Positions 1 to 11,894 are shown, numbered from the stretch's first letter. The stretch is 64,000 bases of DNA from Bog-532 sp963742875 (GCA_963742875.1 CAVUNO010000017.1:1240001-1304000), one strand, 5' to 3'. Notes: generated by a model not told the origin, from the sequence alone. A program made the numbers and translations.

Positions 1-42
1 CGGGACACCGAGCTTGTCCAGCGATCTGCTGTCGTTCGCCAT
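1..42 (-). CDS. Possible N-terminus of a gene leaving the window (partial)
   Basis: On the minus strand an ATG at 42 opens a frame reading MANDSRSLDKLGVP and running off the left edge. No clear Shine-Dalgarno sequence precedes it; the upstream bases are AT-rich (TATATA). Fourteen codons are too few to recognise a family, so this is only a possible gene start. Confidence 0.25.
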   Translation of the reverse strand, partial: MANDSRSLDKLGVP

Positions 43-668
43 GGCTATATAAGTTACGTGGGTGTTTTTTCGGCAAATCGCGACATTATGAAAATCAAGC
101 CCTATGCGGAGTGCTAGATAGCGACCTATCAGAGATCTGGCCATTATTTACTTTCTTCCTGACTGGACTCGATCGATATGTCGCCTGAAATTTCCGATCC
201 GAGAACTTCGAGGATGGCTTCCGACCCCGCCGCCCTGCCTCCGATTCGCCATCAGCGTCCCTGACGGTGAGGACGATCCGGCGCTGTGTACCGCCTGTCG
301 TCTCCATCACTGCGTTCATGTCCGCAGGACAGGCGGCGAGTTTTCGTCGTCCAACCACCGCATTCGTGAGATCTAGGAGCATTGTGACGCGCCAGACCAT
401 GTGACAAGACTACAGCGCTCGGTTCGAAGATCCTGGTGCATGCACCAACAGGCGCAAGGCGTAGCCGTCGAGGCCTTCTGTGGGTTAGATAATTAGCATG
501 TCTGATCTGACATCTGGCGACGTTGCCGAGATCAAGAACTTCCTGCATCGCACTGGCGACGACGTGCTCAACTGGCTTCCCGGCACTGGGTGGCGTGGCT
601 GCAGGATGGTTCCGGGGGGAGCAGCCGCGCTACGCTTGCCTGCATTGTGCTAGGGGGAGGTGCCGGTG
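43..668. other. Gene-poor, lower-GC stretch
   Basis: About 600 bases with visibly lower GC than the rest of the window. The overlapping minus-strand frames here are Arg/Ser-rich, without ribosome sites, and look like noise. One plus-strand frame at 498-653 (51 codons, beginning MSDLTSGDVAEIKNFLHRTG) could be the stump of a broken gene, but it has no ribosome site and I recognise no family. I see no RNA gene or terminator here. Confidence 0.4.
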
Positions 669-721
669 ATGGCAGGGCAGGACCGCAGGACCCGGCAGCG
701 GCGGGCCGTGGCCGCCTCAGG

Positions 722-1201
722 GTGGGCCACGCCGACCGCGAGCAGGTGATCGACACGCTGAAGGACGCGTTCACGCGGGGCCGGCTGACCAGGGACGAAC
801 TCGACGCGCGAACGAGCCAGGCGCTCGCCGCGCGGACTTACGCCGGGCTGGACGCGGTCACCGCCGACATCCCTGGCGCGCCCCGGCTGGATGGCTCGCC
901 TGCCCCGGCCAGGGCCGGGGTGGCGGGCCCTCCCGTCCTGGCACGCCGCTGGCCGCTGGCAAGGGCCGCCGTCAAGTCGGGCGGCTTCCTGGCCATCGCG
1001 GCCGCAGTCGCGCACTCCGGCAACATCATCGATAATTCGGTCCCCAACGGCCCCGGCCCCCATCATGGCTGGACTCGCCTGCTGCTTCTCCTGACCCTTA
1101 CCGTCGTGGTCACGGCACTTGTGATCCAAATACGCGGGGTGGCCGCCTCGGTGGAGCAGCGGCGCTCCCGGACGCCACGCTACCGGGAGTTGCTGCGCTG
1201 A
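722..1201 (+). CDS. DUF1707 (SHOCT-like) membrane protein, 5' end frameshifted
   Basis: The N-terminus carries the DUF1707 signature: VGHADREQVIDTLKDAF, then GRLTRDELDAR and a TADIPG end, about 50 residues. A strongly hydrophobic segment near the C-terminus (LLLLLTLTVVVTALVIQI) is a likely membrane helix. The clean frame can start at GTG 722. However, the best ribosome site (GGGGGAGG at about 652-660) points to ATG 669 in another frame, giving MAGQDRRTR, which looks like a normal DUF1707 N-terminus. From 669 to the stop is one base short of a multiple of three, so one base appears to be missing between 669 and about 716. Function of the family is unknown. Confidence 0.75.
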   Translation: MGHADREQVIDTLKDAFTRGRLTRDELDARTSQALAARTYAGLDAVTADIPGAPRLDGSPAPARAGVAGPPVLARRWPLARAAVKSGGFLAIAAAVAHSGNIIDNSVPNGPGPHHGWTRLLLLLTLTVVVTALVIQIRGVAASVEQRRSRTPRYRELLR

Positions 1202-1241
1202 TCGACGGCTGGACCACACCACAGAGTGTAAACTTTGATGT

Positions 1242-1502
1242 ATGACCAGCTACGCGCTGACTGCGGCTCGCACACACCTGGGGGAACTTGTCGCCCAGGC
1301 CAGGCACACCCACCGGCCCGTCACAATCACCGAGCACGGCAAGCCCGTCGTCGCGCTTATCAATATCGATGACCTTGCCGACCTGGAGGATCGCGCGGCG
1401 CTGGCCGCGCACTTCGCTGAGAAGGCCGCTGGGCACAGCGGGGTCAGTCTCGACGCGCTGGACGCCGCGCTTGACCGGATCGACGCAGAGACCATCGAGT
1501 GA
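1242..1502 (+). CDS. Phd/YefM-family antitoxin
   Basis: An 86-residue protein with the Phd/YefM pattern: an N-terminal DNA-binding fold (ALTAARTHLGELVAQA), the basic/hydrophobic stretch PVTITEHGKPVVALINIDDL, and an acidic helical C-terminus that in this family wraps the toxin. It overlaps the next gene by four bases (GTGA), a classic translationally coupled toxin-antitoxin pair. Two TGTA half-sites at 1227-1230 and 1239-1242 sit against the start codon and could be an autoregulatory operator; that is inference from position. There is almost no 5' leader ribosome site, so the mRNA may be nearly leaderless. Confidence 0.88.
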   Translation: MTSYALTAARTHLGELVAQARHTHRPVTITEHGKPVVALINIDDLADLEDRAALAAHFAEKAAGHSGVSLDALDAALDRIDAETIE

Positions 1503-1750
1503 GCCTGACCGTCGTCTTCCGGGAGACGGCGCTCCGTGCTCTGGCCCGCGTCCGCAGCGACGACAAAGAATCGTTCGCCCAGATACGCCGGGCCATTGCC
1601 GCCCTCGCTGACCAGCCCCATCCTGAGGGCGCGGTTGCCTGGGGTGACACCGGTATCTTCCGGCTGCATACAGGGAGCGCCCGGATCCTGTACGAGGTCG
1701 ACGACGAGGCCTCAGTCGTCTCCATCATCAACATCGGCCGCATCTCATGA
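1499..1750 (+). CDS. RelE/ParE-family toxin
   Basis: An 83-residue protein starting at GTG inside the end of the antitoxin gene. It shows the RelE/ParE layout: two N-terminal helices (ALRALARVRSDDKESFAQIRRAIAAL), then beta strands ending in GIFRLHTGSARILYEVDDE and a short SIINIGRIS tail. The R-x-x-x-x-x-RILYEV strand matches the basic active face of RelE-type mRNA endonucleases, but ParE-type gyrase inhibitors share this fold, so the target cannot be decided. Full length for the family; no truncation seen. Confidence 0.85.
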   Translation: MSLTVVFRETALRALARVRSDDKESFAQIRRAIAALADQPHPEGAVAWGDTGIFRLHTGSARILYEVDDEASVVSIINIGRIS

Positions 1751-1987
1751 TCTGTGTGTTGTTATAACAAGCAGGAGCCTCCGTGCCGGCACCATCACCA
1801 AGTCAAACAGCTGGAGGGGTGGCGGCTCGAGCAGCCCGAACCTGGTGTTCTCGCCTGGGTAACTCCGTCGGGCTGGAAATACTTCACCAGCCCACGATGT
1901 ACGCCGCCTGATCTGGAGCCATCGGATTAGCCTCGATATGGTCATACCGAAAACAGGCGGTTGTCACGGCGAGGATGGGGGCGAACG
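1751..1987. other. Intergenic stretch with a 12-bp palindrome
   Basis: Roughly 235 bases without a supported gene. It holds the perfect palindrome TTGTTATAACAA at 1759-1770, just after the toxin stop, which could be a protein site or a weak hairpin. No T-tract follows, so it is not a convincing terminator. An upstream in-frame GTG/TTG extension of the next gene begins at 1961 but lacks support. Confidence 0.35.
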
Positions 1988-2428
1988 ATGAAGTTTCGCG
2001 GAGTCGTCGAACTGCACAGGAAGACAGCGACCGGGATAGCCGTCCCGGAAGATGTCGTCACCGGCCTCGGCGGCGGTAAGCGCCCGAAGATCCGGATCAC
2101 CATCAACGGCTACAGCTACCGGAGCAGTGTGGGCTCGATGGGCGGGCAGTTCCTGCTGCCGGTGAGCGCGCAGGTCCGTGAGGGGGCCAAGATCGCCGCT
2201 GGGGACGAGGCCGAGGTCGACGTCGAACTCGACACGGAAGCCCGCGAGGTCAGCGTGCCGGACGACCTGACGGCCGCGCTGGAGCGGGAGCCGGACGCCA
2301 GGAAGGCGTTCGGCCGGATGCCCTACAGTCACCAGTTGCGATACGTGACCACCATCGAGGACGCCAAAACGCCGGAGACGCGGCAGCGGCGCATCGAAAA
2401 GACGATCAGCGCGCTGCTCGACGGCTGA
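1988..2428 (+). CDS. YdeI/OmpD-associated, DUF1905-domain protein
   Basis: A 146-residue protein from ATG 1988 (MKFRGVVELHRKT). The first ~85 residues form a DUF1905-type beta domain (GIAVPEDVV, RITINGYSYRSS, FLLPVSAQVREGAKIAAGDE). The C-terminal ~60 residues carry the YdeI-like helical tail (VPDDLTAALEREPDARKAFGRMPYSHQLRYV, then TRQRRIEKTISALLDG), which fits bacteriocin-protection or OmpD-associated proteins. The ORF extends 27 bases upstream, but the M-K-F start matches the domain boundary. The role in actinobacteria is not known. Confidence 0.8.
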   Translation: MKFRGVVELHRKTATGIAVPEDVVTGLGGGKRPKIRITINGYSYRSSVGSMGGQFLLPVSAQVREGAKIAAGDEAEVDVELDTEAREVSVPDDLTAALEREPDARKAFGRMPYSHQLRYVTTIEDAKTPETRQRRIEKTISALLDG

Positions 2429-2656
2429 GCGCCAGGGGCTCGCCGCGGCTTCCAGGGCGATCAATATGTCACGTCGTCCTGTGCATTTTAGGGGAACTGA
2501 CCAGACTCCTCTCAGTAATAATTCTGCCCGTGCCGAATGGACGGTGGCGGGACACTCAACGGCACGCCGGATCGAACAGGTGTTTGACATAACACCGGTG
2601 ATACGAGATGGTTGGGATCACGCCATCGAACGTTAGCCATCCGGGAGGAGCCGATC

Positions 2657-3454
2657 GTGGGCCAGAAGACCGTCCGATTCAGCGACTTGAGCGGGCAGCT
2701 CATTACCGAAGACGACGCGCTGGCGCGCATCGTCGTGCACGACCACCCTGAGCTGGGGGACAGCCCGGTGGAAATCGAGGCGCTGACCGACGAGGCCAGG
2801 ACCCTTGAGAAGGCAGCGCTTCGGGTGGCCATCGTGGAGCTGCACCTCCCGGGTGAGGAGGAGCCTCGCCGGGTCGTGGTCGACGCTGAGACCTTTGACG
2901 GGCTGGCGACCGACACGCCGATGAGCGAACTCCTGATCTCGGCCCGCCCAGCGCGCCCGGCCCGTCAGACGCGGCGGGGCACCCGGGCATCCAGCGCGAC
3001 CGCCACGGCCACTGGGACCGGCACGGGCACTCCGCCCGGCACGGGCACTCCGCCCGGCACGGGCACTCCGCCCGGCACGGGCACTCCGCCCGCGACGGGC
3101 ACGGCGACCACCGGACCCACTGCCACCACGGCACCCATTGCGACCGCGAGCGACGGCGGCGGACGGGTCAGCTACGCGACGCTCGAGCACGCGGGCGAGC
3201 CGCACAAGGGCAAGACGACCGACGCCGAGAAGCAACTCGTCCGCGACCACTTTGAAGAGATCAACGACCGGCTCGTCGCCCAGGGCCTGCGCACCATCAG
3301 CCTGGACGACCCCGAGCACGTCGACGGTTACGGCCTGCAGGACCTGGCCAGCGAGCTCGCGGCCGGTCAGCGGACACTGCCGCTCAAGGAACTGACGAGC
3401 GAGCCGGCCGAGGACATGCTGACGGACGACGACGAAACGGAGCTGGCCAGTTAG
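2657..3454 (+). CDS. Unknown two-domain protein with a Gly-Thr-Pro repeat linker
   Basis: A 265-residue protein from GTG 2657, preceded by GGGAGGAG at 2643-2650, an excellent ribosome site. Residues ~1-95 are a hydrophilic beta-rich domain (VRFSDLSGQLI, RIVVHDHPEL, PVEIEALTDEARTLE, RVVVDAETFDGLA). A low-complexity linker rich in A, T, G and P follows, including four copies of GTGTPP. The C-terminal ~90 residues (RVSYATLEHAGEPHKGKTTDAEKQLVRD) are highly charged and helical. No signal peptide or membrane helix is visible. I do not recognise a family with known function; the layout suggests two folded parts joined by a flexible linker. Confidence 0.7.
   Translation: MGQKTVRFSDLSGQLITEDDALARIVVHDHPELGDSPVEIEALTDEARTLEKAALRVAIVELHLPGEEEPRRVVVDAETFDGLATDTPMSELLISARPARPARQTRRGTRASSATATATGTGTGTPPGTGTPPGTGTPPGTGTPPATGTATTGPTATTAPIATASDGGGRVSYATLEHAGEPHKGKTTDAEKQLVRDHFEEINDRLVAQGLRTISLDDPEHVDGYGLQDLASELAAGQRTLPLKELTSEPAEDMLTDDDETELAS
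3020..3091 (+). repeat. Four perfect 18-bp tandem repeats inside a coding linker
   Basis: Units at 3020-3037, 3038-3055, 3056-3073 and 3074-3091 are identical (GGCACGGGCACTCCGCCC). Because 18 is a multiple of three, copy-number change would lengthen or shorten the GTGTPP linker without breaking the frame. Confidence 0.95.
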
Positions 3455-3496
3455 ACCGCCTCGCCGGCCAGCCAGACCGCCTCGCTGGCCAGCTAG
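3445..3496 (+). repeat. 21-bp direct repeat at the 3' end of the unknown gene
   Basis: GGCCAGTTAGACCGCCTCGCC (3445-3465) is followed by a near copy (3466-3486) and a partial third copy (3487-3496). The stop codon TAG of the upstream gene lies within the first unit; the second unit has CAG at the same place. Confidence 0.8.
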
Positions 3497-3575
3497 CTGC
3501 GGACGCCTTCGGGTGCGAGTGTGCGCCGGGCTACTCTTAAGTAGCAATGGTGCTGCCTCAATGGCCGGAGGAATC

Positions 3576-5582
3576 GTGGATCCGCCGAACGAGCTCACGG
3601 TGGTGCTGGACGGCAACTGGGGCGGAATGCTCCGGGAGCTGCGGGCCCAGATGGCCGGAGCCGAGGTGCGCGACGGCTCCGGCCTGCCTACCGAGGAGTA
3701 CCGTCGGCAGGTCTTCGACGATCTGCACCTGCTGGCGAAGACCAGTTACTCGCGGCTCGGCTTCGACCGCGAGTACGGCGGCATGAGTGACCCGGCCGGG
3801 TCGGTTGTGGCGCACGGGACGCTAGGCTTCGGCGACCTGTCGCTCATGGTCAAGGCCGGCGTGCAGTGGGGGCTGTTCGGCGGTGCCGTGCAGCTCCTCG
3901 GGACGCGCCGGCACCACGAGCGGTACCTGCGCGACATCATGGACCTGACCCTGCCCGGATGCTTCGCGATGACCGAGACGGGCCACGGGTCTGACGTTCA
4001 GCATCTGCGCACGACGGCCACCTATGACCCGGCCGCGGGCGAATTCGTGATCAGCACCCCGGACGAGGCGGCCGCAAGGACTACATCGGCAACGCGGCGC
4101 GCGACGGCCGGATGGCGGTGGTATTCGCCCAGCTCATCGCGGACGGCGCGGGGCGTGGCGTGCACGCGCTGCTGGTGCCGATCCGGGACGGCGACGGCCG
4201 CCCGATGCCCGGGGTGACCATCGGCGACTGCGGGCGCAAGGGCGGTCTCAACGGCGTCGACAACGGCCGGCTGACCTTCCGCGACGTGCGGGTGCCCAGG
4301 GAGGCGCTGCTCAACCGCTTTGGCGACGTCGCCGAGGACGGCACCTACAGAAGCCCGATCGCCAGTGACGGCCGCCGGTTCTTCACCATGATCGGCACGC
4401 TGATCCGGGGCCGGATCAGCGTGGCCAGCACCGCGGGCAGCGCGACGAAGCGGGCGCTCGCCATCGCGGTCAGGTACGGGAATACCCGGCGCCAGTTCGG
4501 CCGGCCGGGCGGGTCCGGGGAGGTGGTGCTCCTGGATTACCGCGCCCACCAGCGCAAGCTGCTCCCGGCCCTGGCCACCACGTACGCGCTGAACTTCGCG
4601 CAGCACGAGCTCGTCGCCGCGCTCGCTGACCAGGTTGGGGCGGAGGGGGCTGCAAGCACGCAGGGGGCTGCAAGCAGCAGGGGCCGCAAGCACGCAGGGG
4701 CCTGCAAGCACGCAGGGGCCTGCAGGGGCGCAGGGGCCTGCAGGGGCGGAACGGCGGCAGCGTGAGCTCGAGGCACGCGCGGCGGGGATCAAAGCGGTGG
4801 CCAGCTGGCACGCGACCGCCACCATCCAGGCGTGCCGTGAGGCCTGCGGGGGCGCCGGCTATCTAGCCGAGAACCCGCTGACCACGCTGAAGGCCGACAC
4901 CGACGTGTTCACCACGTTCGAGGGGGACAACACCGTCCTGCTGCAGCTGGTGGCCAAGGGCCTGCTGACCCACTACCAGAGCGACTTCGAGGACCTCGGC
5001 ACGCTGGCCACGGTGCGCTTCATGGCCGAGCAGTTCGCCGGGTCCGTCATCGAGCGGACCGCGGCGCGCGGCGTGATCGAGCGTCTCCTGGCCGCGGGGC
5101 CGCGCCGCGACGACGAAGCCGTCCTCTTTGACCGGGCCTGGCAGGTCCGGTCATTCGAAGACCGGGAACAGCACATGCTCGAAGGGCTCGCCCGCCGGCT
5201 CCGGCGCGCCGCCGGTGCCAGCGATCCGTTCGCGGTGTTCAACGACGCCCAGGACCACCTGCTGCGCACGGCCCGCGCGCACGTCGACCGGATCGTGCTG
5301 GAGGCGTTCGTCGCGGCCGTGGACCGCTGCCCCGGCCCGGACGCCCGGGCGCTGCTGGGCCGGGTCTGCGACCTGTACGTGCTGGCCACCATCGAGGCGG
5401 ACCTGGCGTGGTTCCTGGCGCACGGCCGGCTGACCGCGACCCGGGCCAAGTCGGTGACCAGCGCCGTCAACGCCCTCTGCGAGGAGCTGCGCCCGCACGC
5501 GCAGACGCTGGTGGGCGCGTTCGCGATCCCCGGCCCGTATCTGGATGCGCCGTCACTCGATGGCGGCGAGGTCGCTGGCTGA
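3576..5582 (+). pseudogene. Acyl-CoA oxidase / dehydrogenase-family flavoprotein with three frameshifting indels
   Basis: Three consecutive frames together encode one acyl-CoA oxidase-like protein of about 669 residues. The first part has the FAD/acyl-CoA signature FAMTETGHGSDVQ. The middle has GRISVASTAGSATKRALAIA and RYGNTRRQFG. The last part has CREACGGAGY and FTTFEGDNTVLLQLVAKGLL, with the expected catalytic Glu in FEGDN. The first shift is one missing C near 4071-4074 (frame resumes as RKDYIGNAARDGRMAVVFAQ). The second and third are single missing bases in copies 2 and 3 of a tandem repeat (4663-4696). Restoring all three gives an exact multiple of three. The start is GTG 3576 (GGAGGAA just upstream) or ATG 3561. 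The enzyme would oxidise acyl-CoA to enoyl-CoA in beta-oxidation. It could be a real pseudogene or an intact gene with sequence errors. Confidence 0.85.
4645..4750 (+). repeat. Six-copy ~18-bp tandem repeat inside the acyl-CoA oxidase gene
   Basis: Copies of GGGGCCTGCAAGCACGCA start at 4645, 4663, 4680, 4697, 4715 and 4733. Copies 2 and 3 are 17 bp, each having lost one base; the others are 18 bp. In frame the array encodes GAASTQ/GPASTQ/GPAGAQ repeats in the linker before RRQRELEARAAG. The two short copies together cause the frame change. Confidence 0.9.
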
Positions 5583-7343
5583 GGGCCGCGTTTCCGCATC
5601 GAGGGTCGTGACGACGGCGAAGGACTCGGGCGGCATCTTCAGGACGTGGCCCGAGTGGGTCACCTCCGCCGACGCCAGCAGGACGACGCCGACCGCCCGG
5701 TCCAGCCGGATGTTGTCGACCTCGCCGGCGAGGTTGCAGGCCAGCCGCAGCGTACCCCGGTGCAGCACCAGCCATCGCTCGCCAGGACCGGTCTCCACCG
5801 TGAACTGATCCAGCCGCGGGTCCGCGAGCTCCGGACGCTCGCGGCGCAGCGCGATCAGCCCCCGGTACAGCTCCAGCGTGGAGCGGTGTTCCGCAGTGAA
5901 GGGCTCCTTCCAGTCCAGCGTGCTCCGCTCGACGGTGGCCGGAGACAGCGGATCGGGGATCTCCTCCTCCCCCCAGCCGAAAGCTGCGAACTCCGCCCGG
6001 CGCCCGTTGCGCACGTCGTCGGCCAGGGCGCGGTCCGGGAAGGACGCGAAGAACTGCCACGGGGAGCTCGCGGCCCATTCCTCACCCATGAAGATCATCG
6101 GCGTGTAGGGCGAGCAGAACACGATGGCCGCCCCGCAGGCGATCCGGCTGGGGCGCACGGTCGCTGACAGCCGGTCGCCCTGGGCCCGGTTACCGACCTG
6201 ATCATGGTTCTGCAGGTAGCACACGAACCGGCTGCCCGGAATCCGGCGGACATCCACCGGCCGGCCGTGGGTCCGGCCGCGGAACGACGACCAGGTGCCG
6301 GCGTGGAAATAGGCCGAACGGAGCGTGGTCGCGAGAGCTCCCGGGGCAGCGAAGTCCCGGTAGTACCCCTGGGTCTCATCGGTCAGCTTCACGTGCAGCG
6401 CGTGATGGAGGTCATCACACCACTGGGCGCCCAGCCCGTAGCCGCCCGCTTCCCGGGAGGTCACCAGCTTGGGATCGTTCAGATCAGATTCGGCGATCAG
6501 GCTGAGCGGCCGCCGCAGCCCGGCCGACAGCGAATCGGCCGCGGCGGCCAGTTCCTCCAGCAGCGGTATGGCGCGGCGGTCCTCGATCGCGTGCACCGCA
6601 TCCAGCCTGAGCCCGTCCAGGTGGAAGTCGCGCAGCCAGCCGGTGGCGTTGTCGATCACGTAGCGCCGGACCTCATCGGAGCCGGGGCCGTCCACGTTGA
6701 GCGCGGCGCCCCACTGGTTGTGGCCGGAGAAGTACGGGCCGAAGCGGTCCAGGAACGCGCCGGACGGGCCGATGTGGTTGTAAACGACGTCCAGCAGCAC
6801 GCCCAGGCCCCGGGCGTGGCAGGCGTCCACGAACCGCTTGAACCCGTCCGGGCCGCCGTACGGCTCGTGCACCGCCCCCCACAGCACGCCGTCGTAGCCC
6901 CAGCCGAACGTACCGTCGAACACGTTGACCGGCATCACTTCGATCAGGTCGATGCCCAGGTCGGCCAGGTAGTCCAGCCGATCGATCGCCGAGTCGAATG
7001 TCCGCCGGGGCGTGAACGTCCCGATGTGCAGCTCATACAGGACCGATCCGGGCAGCGCGCGGCCCGTCCAGTCGGCGTCGGTCCAGCGGAACGCGGAGTG
7101 GTCGTAGCTGCGGGACGGCCCGAATACCCCGTGCGGCTGCCATTGGGAGCGGGGATCAGACAATGGCGTGTCGTCATCGTCGAGCAGGTAAGCGTAGTCG
7201 GTGCCCGGGAGGAGCGGCTCGGGCTTGTGCCACCAGCCGCCGTCGCCGCGGGACATCTCGAAGGTCTCGCCGGCGACGCGTATGCGGACCCGGTTCCGGT
7301 CGGGGGCCCACACTGAACCGGGGATCACTGGGCCCGGGTTCAT
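5553..7343 (-). CDS. treZ: Malto-oligosyltrehalose trehalohydrolase
   Basis: A 596-residue GH13 enzyme that releases trehalose from the maltooligosyltrehalose made by TreY. An N-terminal beta domain (SVWAPDRNRVRIRV) precedes the barrel. Visible GH13 motifs are LDVVYNHIGPSG, GLRLDAVHAI with the nucleophile Asp, LIAESDLNDP with the acid/base Glu, and YLQNHDQVGNR with the transition-state Asp. GYDGVLWGAVHEPYGGPDG is typical of TreZ. The ATG overlaps the TreY stop as ATGA, so it is the last gene of the treX-treY-treZ operon. Its 3' end overlaps the end of the opposing acyl-CoA oxidase gene by about 30 bases. Confidence 0.96.
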   Translation of the reverse strand: MNPGPVIPGSVWAPDRNRVRIRVAGETFEMSRGDGGWWHKPEPLLPGTDYAYLLDDDDTPLSDPRSQWQPHGVFGPSRSYDHSAFRWTDADWTGRALPGSVLYELHIGTFTPRRTFDSAIDRLDYLADLGIDLIEVMPVNVFDGTFGWGYDGVLWGAVHEPYGGPDGFKRFVDACHARGLGVLLDVVYNHIGPSGAFLDRFGPYFSGHNQWGAALNVDGPGSDEVRRYVIDNATGWLRDFHLDGLRLDAVHAIEDRRAIPLLEELAAAADSLSAGLRRPLSLIAESDLNDPKLVTSREAGGYGLGAQWCDDLHHALHVKLTDETQGYYRDFAAPGALATTLRSAYFHAGTWSSFRGRTHGRPVDVRRIPGSRFVCYLQNHDQVGNRAQGDRLSATVRPSRIACGAAIVFCSPYTPMIFMGEEWAASSPWQFFASFPDRALADDVRNGRRAEFAAFGWGEEEIPDPLSPATVERSTLDWKEPFTAEHRSTLELYRGLIALRRERPELADPRLDQFTVETGPGERWLVLHRGTLRLACNLAGEVDNIRLDRAVGVVLLASAEVTHSGHVLKMPPESFAVVTTLDAETRPSASDLAAIE

Positions 7344-9651
7344 TGGTCACCTCCGACCAGGAGGGCAACGGGATAGCGGCTGAGCAGGCGATCCAGCCAA
7401 ACGGTGCCGGCCGCGACGGGTTGGCCGGTAAGAACGTCCGTCCACTCCCCCGGGCCGTCCGGCAGGGGCAGGAAGGTCCCCCGCCAGCCGCCGGTGCGCT
7501 GCAGGGTCAGCGGGAGGCGGGTGGCCACGGCGACCAGGCGGCCGCCGCCCCGCGCAAACGCGACAACGTGACCGGCGGCCGGGCCCTCGGCCCAGAGCGG
7601 GCGGTAGCCGTCGAAAAGGCCTGGCCGGTCCCGGCGCAGCCGCAGGGCCCGTGTCACCACCAGCAGCTTGGCCGCGCCGGACTCGTCCACGTCGGGCTGC
7701 CAGCCGGCGTCGATGCGCGCCAGCAGTTCCCGGCGCTGGGCGAAGTCGACGGGACGGCGGTTGTCCGGGTCGACCAGTGACAGGTCCCACAGTTCGCTGC
7801 CCTGGTAGAGGTCGGGCACGCCGGGCATGGTGAGCTGAACGAGCTTCTGGCCCAGCGAGTTTGACCAGCCGGGCGGCCGCACCAGCGCGACGAAGCCGGC
7901 CACGTCCGCGGCCAGTTCCTCGTCCGCGAGCACCGTCTTCGGCCAGGCGGCCACGGCCGCGTCGAACTCCGGGTTGGGCTCGATCCAGCTGGTCTCGATC
8001 TTGGCCTCGCGCGCCGCCTTTTCCAGGTACCCGGCCAGCCGTTCCGGGGTGATGGGCGACGCGCCGACCAGTGATTGCCACGCGAGCAGGTTGAGCGCGG
8101 GCTCCGGAAGGCCGGCGCGGACCGACCACCGGCGCACGGCGTCCGTGAATTCGCCGGGCACCTCGGACAGCACCGCCAGCCGGGCCCGCACGTCCTCCGA
8201 GCGCTTGGTGTCGTGGGTGGACAGTGTGGTCATTGAGTGGGCGTGGTCACCGGCGGCCCGTCGGGCCCGGTGGTGGAACTCCTCCGGCGGCACGCCGAAC
8301 CGTCCCGGATCCCCGCCGACCTCGTTCAGCGCGATGAACCGGTTGTAGCGGTAGAAGACCGTGTCCTCCTCGCCCTTGGCCATCACCATCGCCGCGGTCT
8401 GCTCGACGCGCTCGGCCAGCTCGCCGTCCCGGTCGCCGGTCATCTGCCGCACCAGGGCCTCGATCGGCCCGGCCAGCTCGGGCGACCACCGGGTCGCCTC
8501 GGCGGCGGCCGCCTGCAGCGCGTCGTCCTCGCCGTCGGCCAGGTAGGAACGGTAGACGGGGAAGCAGGCGAGCAGTTCGATCACGACTTGCTCGGCCTGC
8601 CCGGGCTCGGTCTGCTGCGCCGGGACGACCCGGCCGACGACCCGCGCGATCCGGCGCACCTCCGCACGCAGGATGTCCTCGGCCACCCACCATTTGGCGG
8701 TGTAGTCCATCTCGCGCAGGTCCTGGTCGCCGCATTCCTCATCGGCGAACGCGGTGAGCGCCAGTTCGCCGGCACCGTCCACGAACAGCCCGCAGACGAG
8801 CCGGAGAGCGTCGTAGCCGGTCGTGCCGTCCACCGGCCACCGGGCCGGCAGCGCTTCGTCCGGGCCGAGGATCTTCTCCACCACCAGCCACGCCGACGGC
8901 GCCTCCGCCGCCAGCCGCCGCAGGTAGGCCCCGGGATCGGCGAGGCCGTCGGGATGATCGACACGCAGTCCGGTCACCTGCCCCGCGGCCACCCAGCCGA
9001 GCACGGTGGCGTGCGTGGCCTCGAAGACCTCGGGGTCCTCGACCCGCACGGCCGCGAGCGTGGTGACGTCGAAGAAGCGGCGGTAGTTCAGCTCGCTGTT
9101 CGCGCGGCGCCAGTCCGCGAGCCGGTAGTGCTGCCGCTCGTGCACCTGCTGCGGTGTGCCGCCCCCGGTACCCGGGCCGATGGGGAACCGCAGGTCGTGG
9201 TAGGCGAGCTGGCCGTCAATGATCGTCAGGTCGGCGACCGCGCCGGCGTCGGCGAGGACCGGCACCATGATGGGCGCCCGATCCCAGTCGATGTCGAAGA
9301 ACCGCGCGTACGGCGATTCGCGGCCCAGCCGGAGCACGTCCCACCACGCCGGGTTGGCCGCGGGGACCGCGATGCCCATGTGATTGGGAACGATGTCGGC
9401 GACCAGGCCCAGGCCCGCATCCTTGAGCGCGTCCGCCAGGCGCGTGAACGCTTCCTGGCCGCCTAGGGCGGGGCTGGCCTTGGTGGGATCGACTACGTCG
9501 TAACCATGGGTAGAACCTGGCGCGGCGGCCAGCACCGGTGAGGTGTACATCGCGCCGACACCGAGGTCGCGCAGGTAGGGAATCAGCTCCGCGGCCCCGG
9601 GGAACGTCAGGTTCGGCCCGAGCTGGACCCGGTAGGTGGAGGCCGGGGGGG

Positions 9652-9655
<4 letters not shown>
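7340..9655 (-). CDS. treY: Malto-oligosyltrehalose synthase
   Basis: A 771-residue GH13 enzyme that converts the reducing-end alpha-1,4 bond of a maltodextrin into the alpha-1,1 bond of trehalose. It begins STYRVQLGPNLTFPGAAELI and contains YTSPVLAAAPGSTHGYDVVD, LVADIVPNHMG, GLRVDHPDGLADPGAYLRRL (catalytic Asp) and TLSTHDTKRSEDVRARL, all TreY hallmarks. The C-terminus has MPGVPDLYQGSELWDLSLVDPDNRRPV. The open frame extends 88 codons further upstream inside treX, but GTG 9655 overlapping the treX stop as GTGA is the natural start. Confidence 0.96.
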
Positions 9656-11844
<2,189 letters not shown>

Positions 11845-11894
11845 GAGTGACTCCTTGGCGTCAGGCCGCCCGGGCGGCCGATACTGAGGGGGAA

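Noticed and set aside
1759..1770. TTGTTATAACAA palindrome as terminator of the toxin-antitoxin unit
   Set aside because: The stem is only 6 bp and AT-rich, and no T-tract follows.
3020..3091. CRISPR-like array
   Set aside because: The units are head-to-tail 18-bp copies without spacers and lie in a coding frame.
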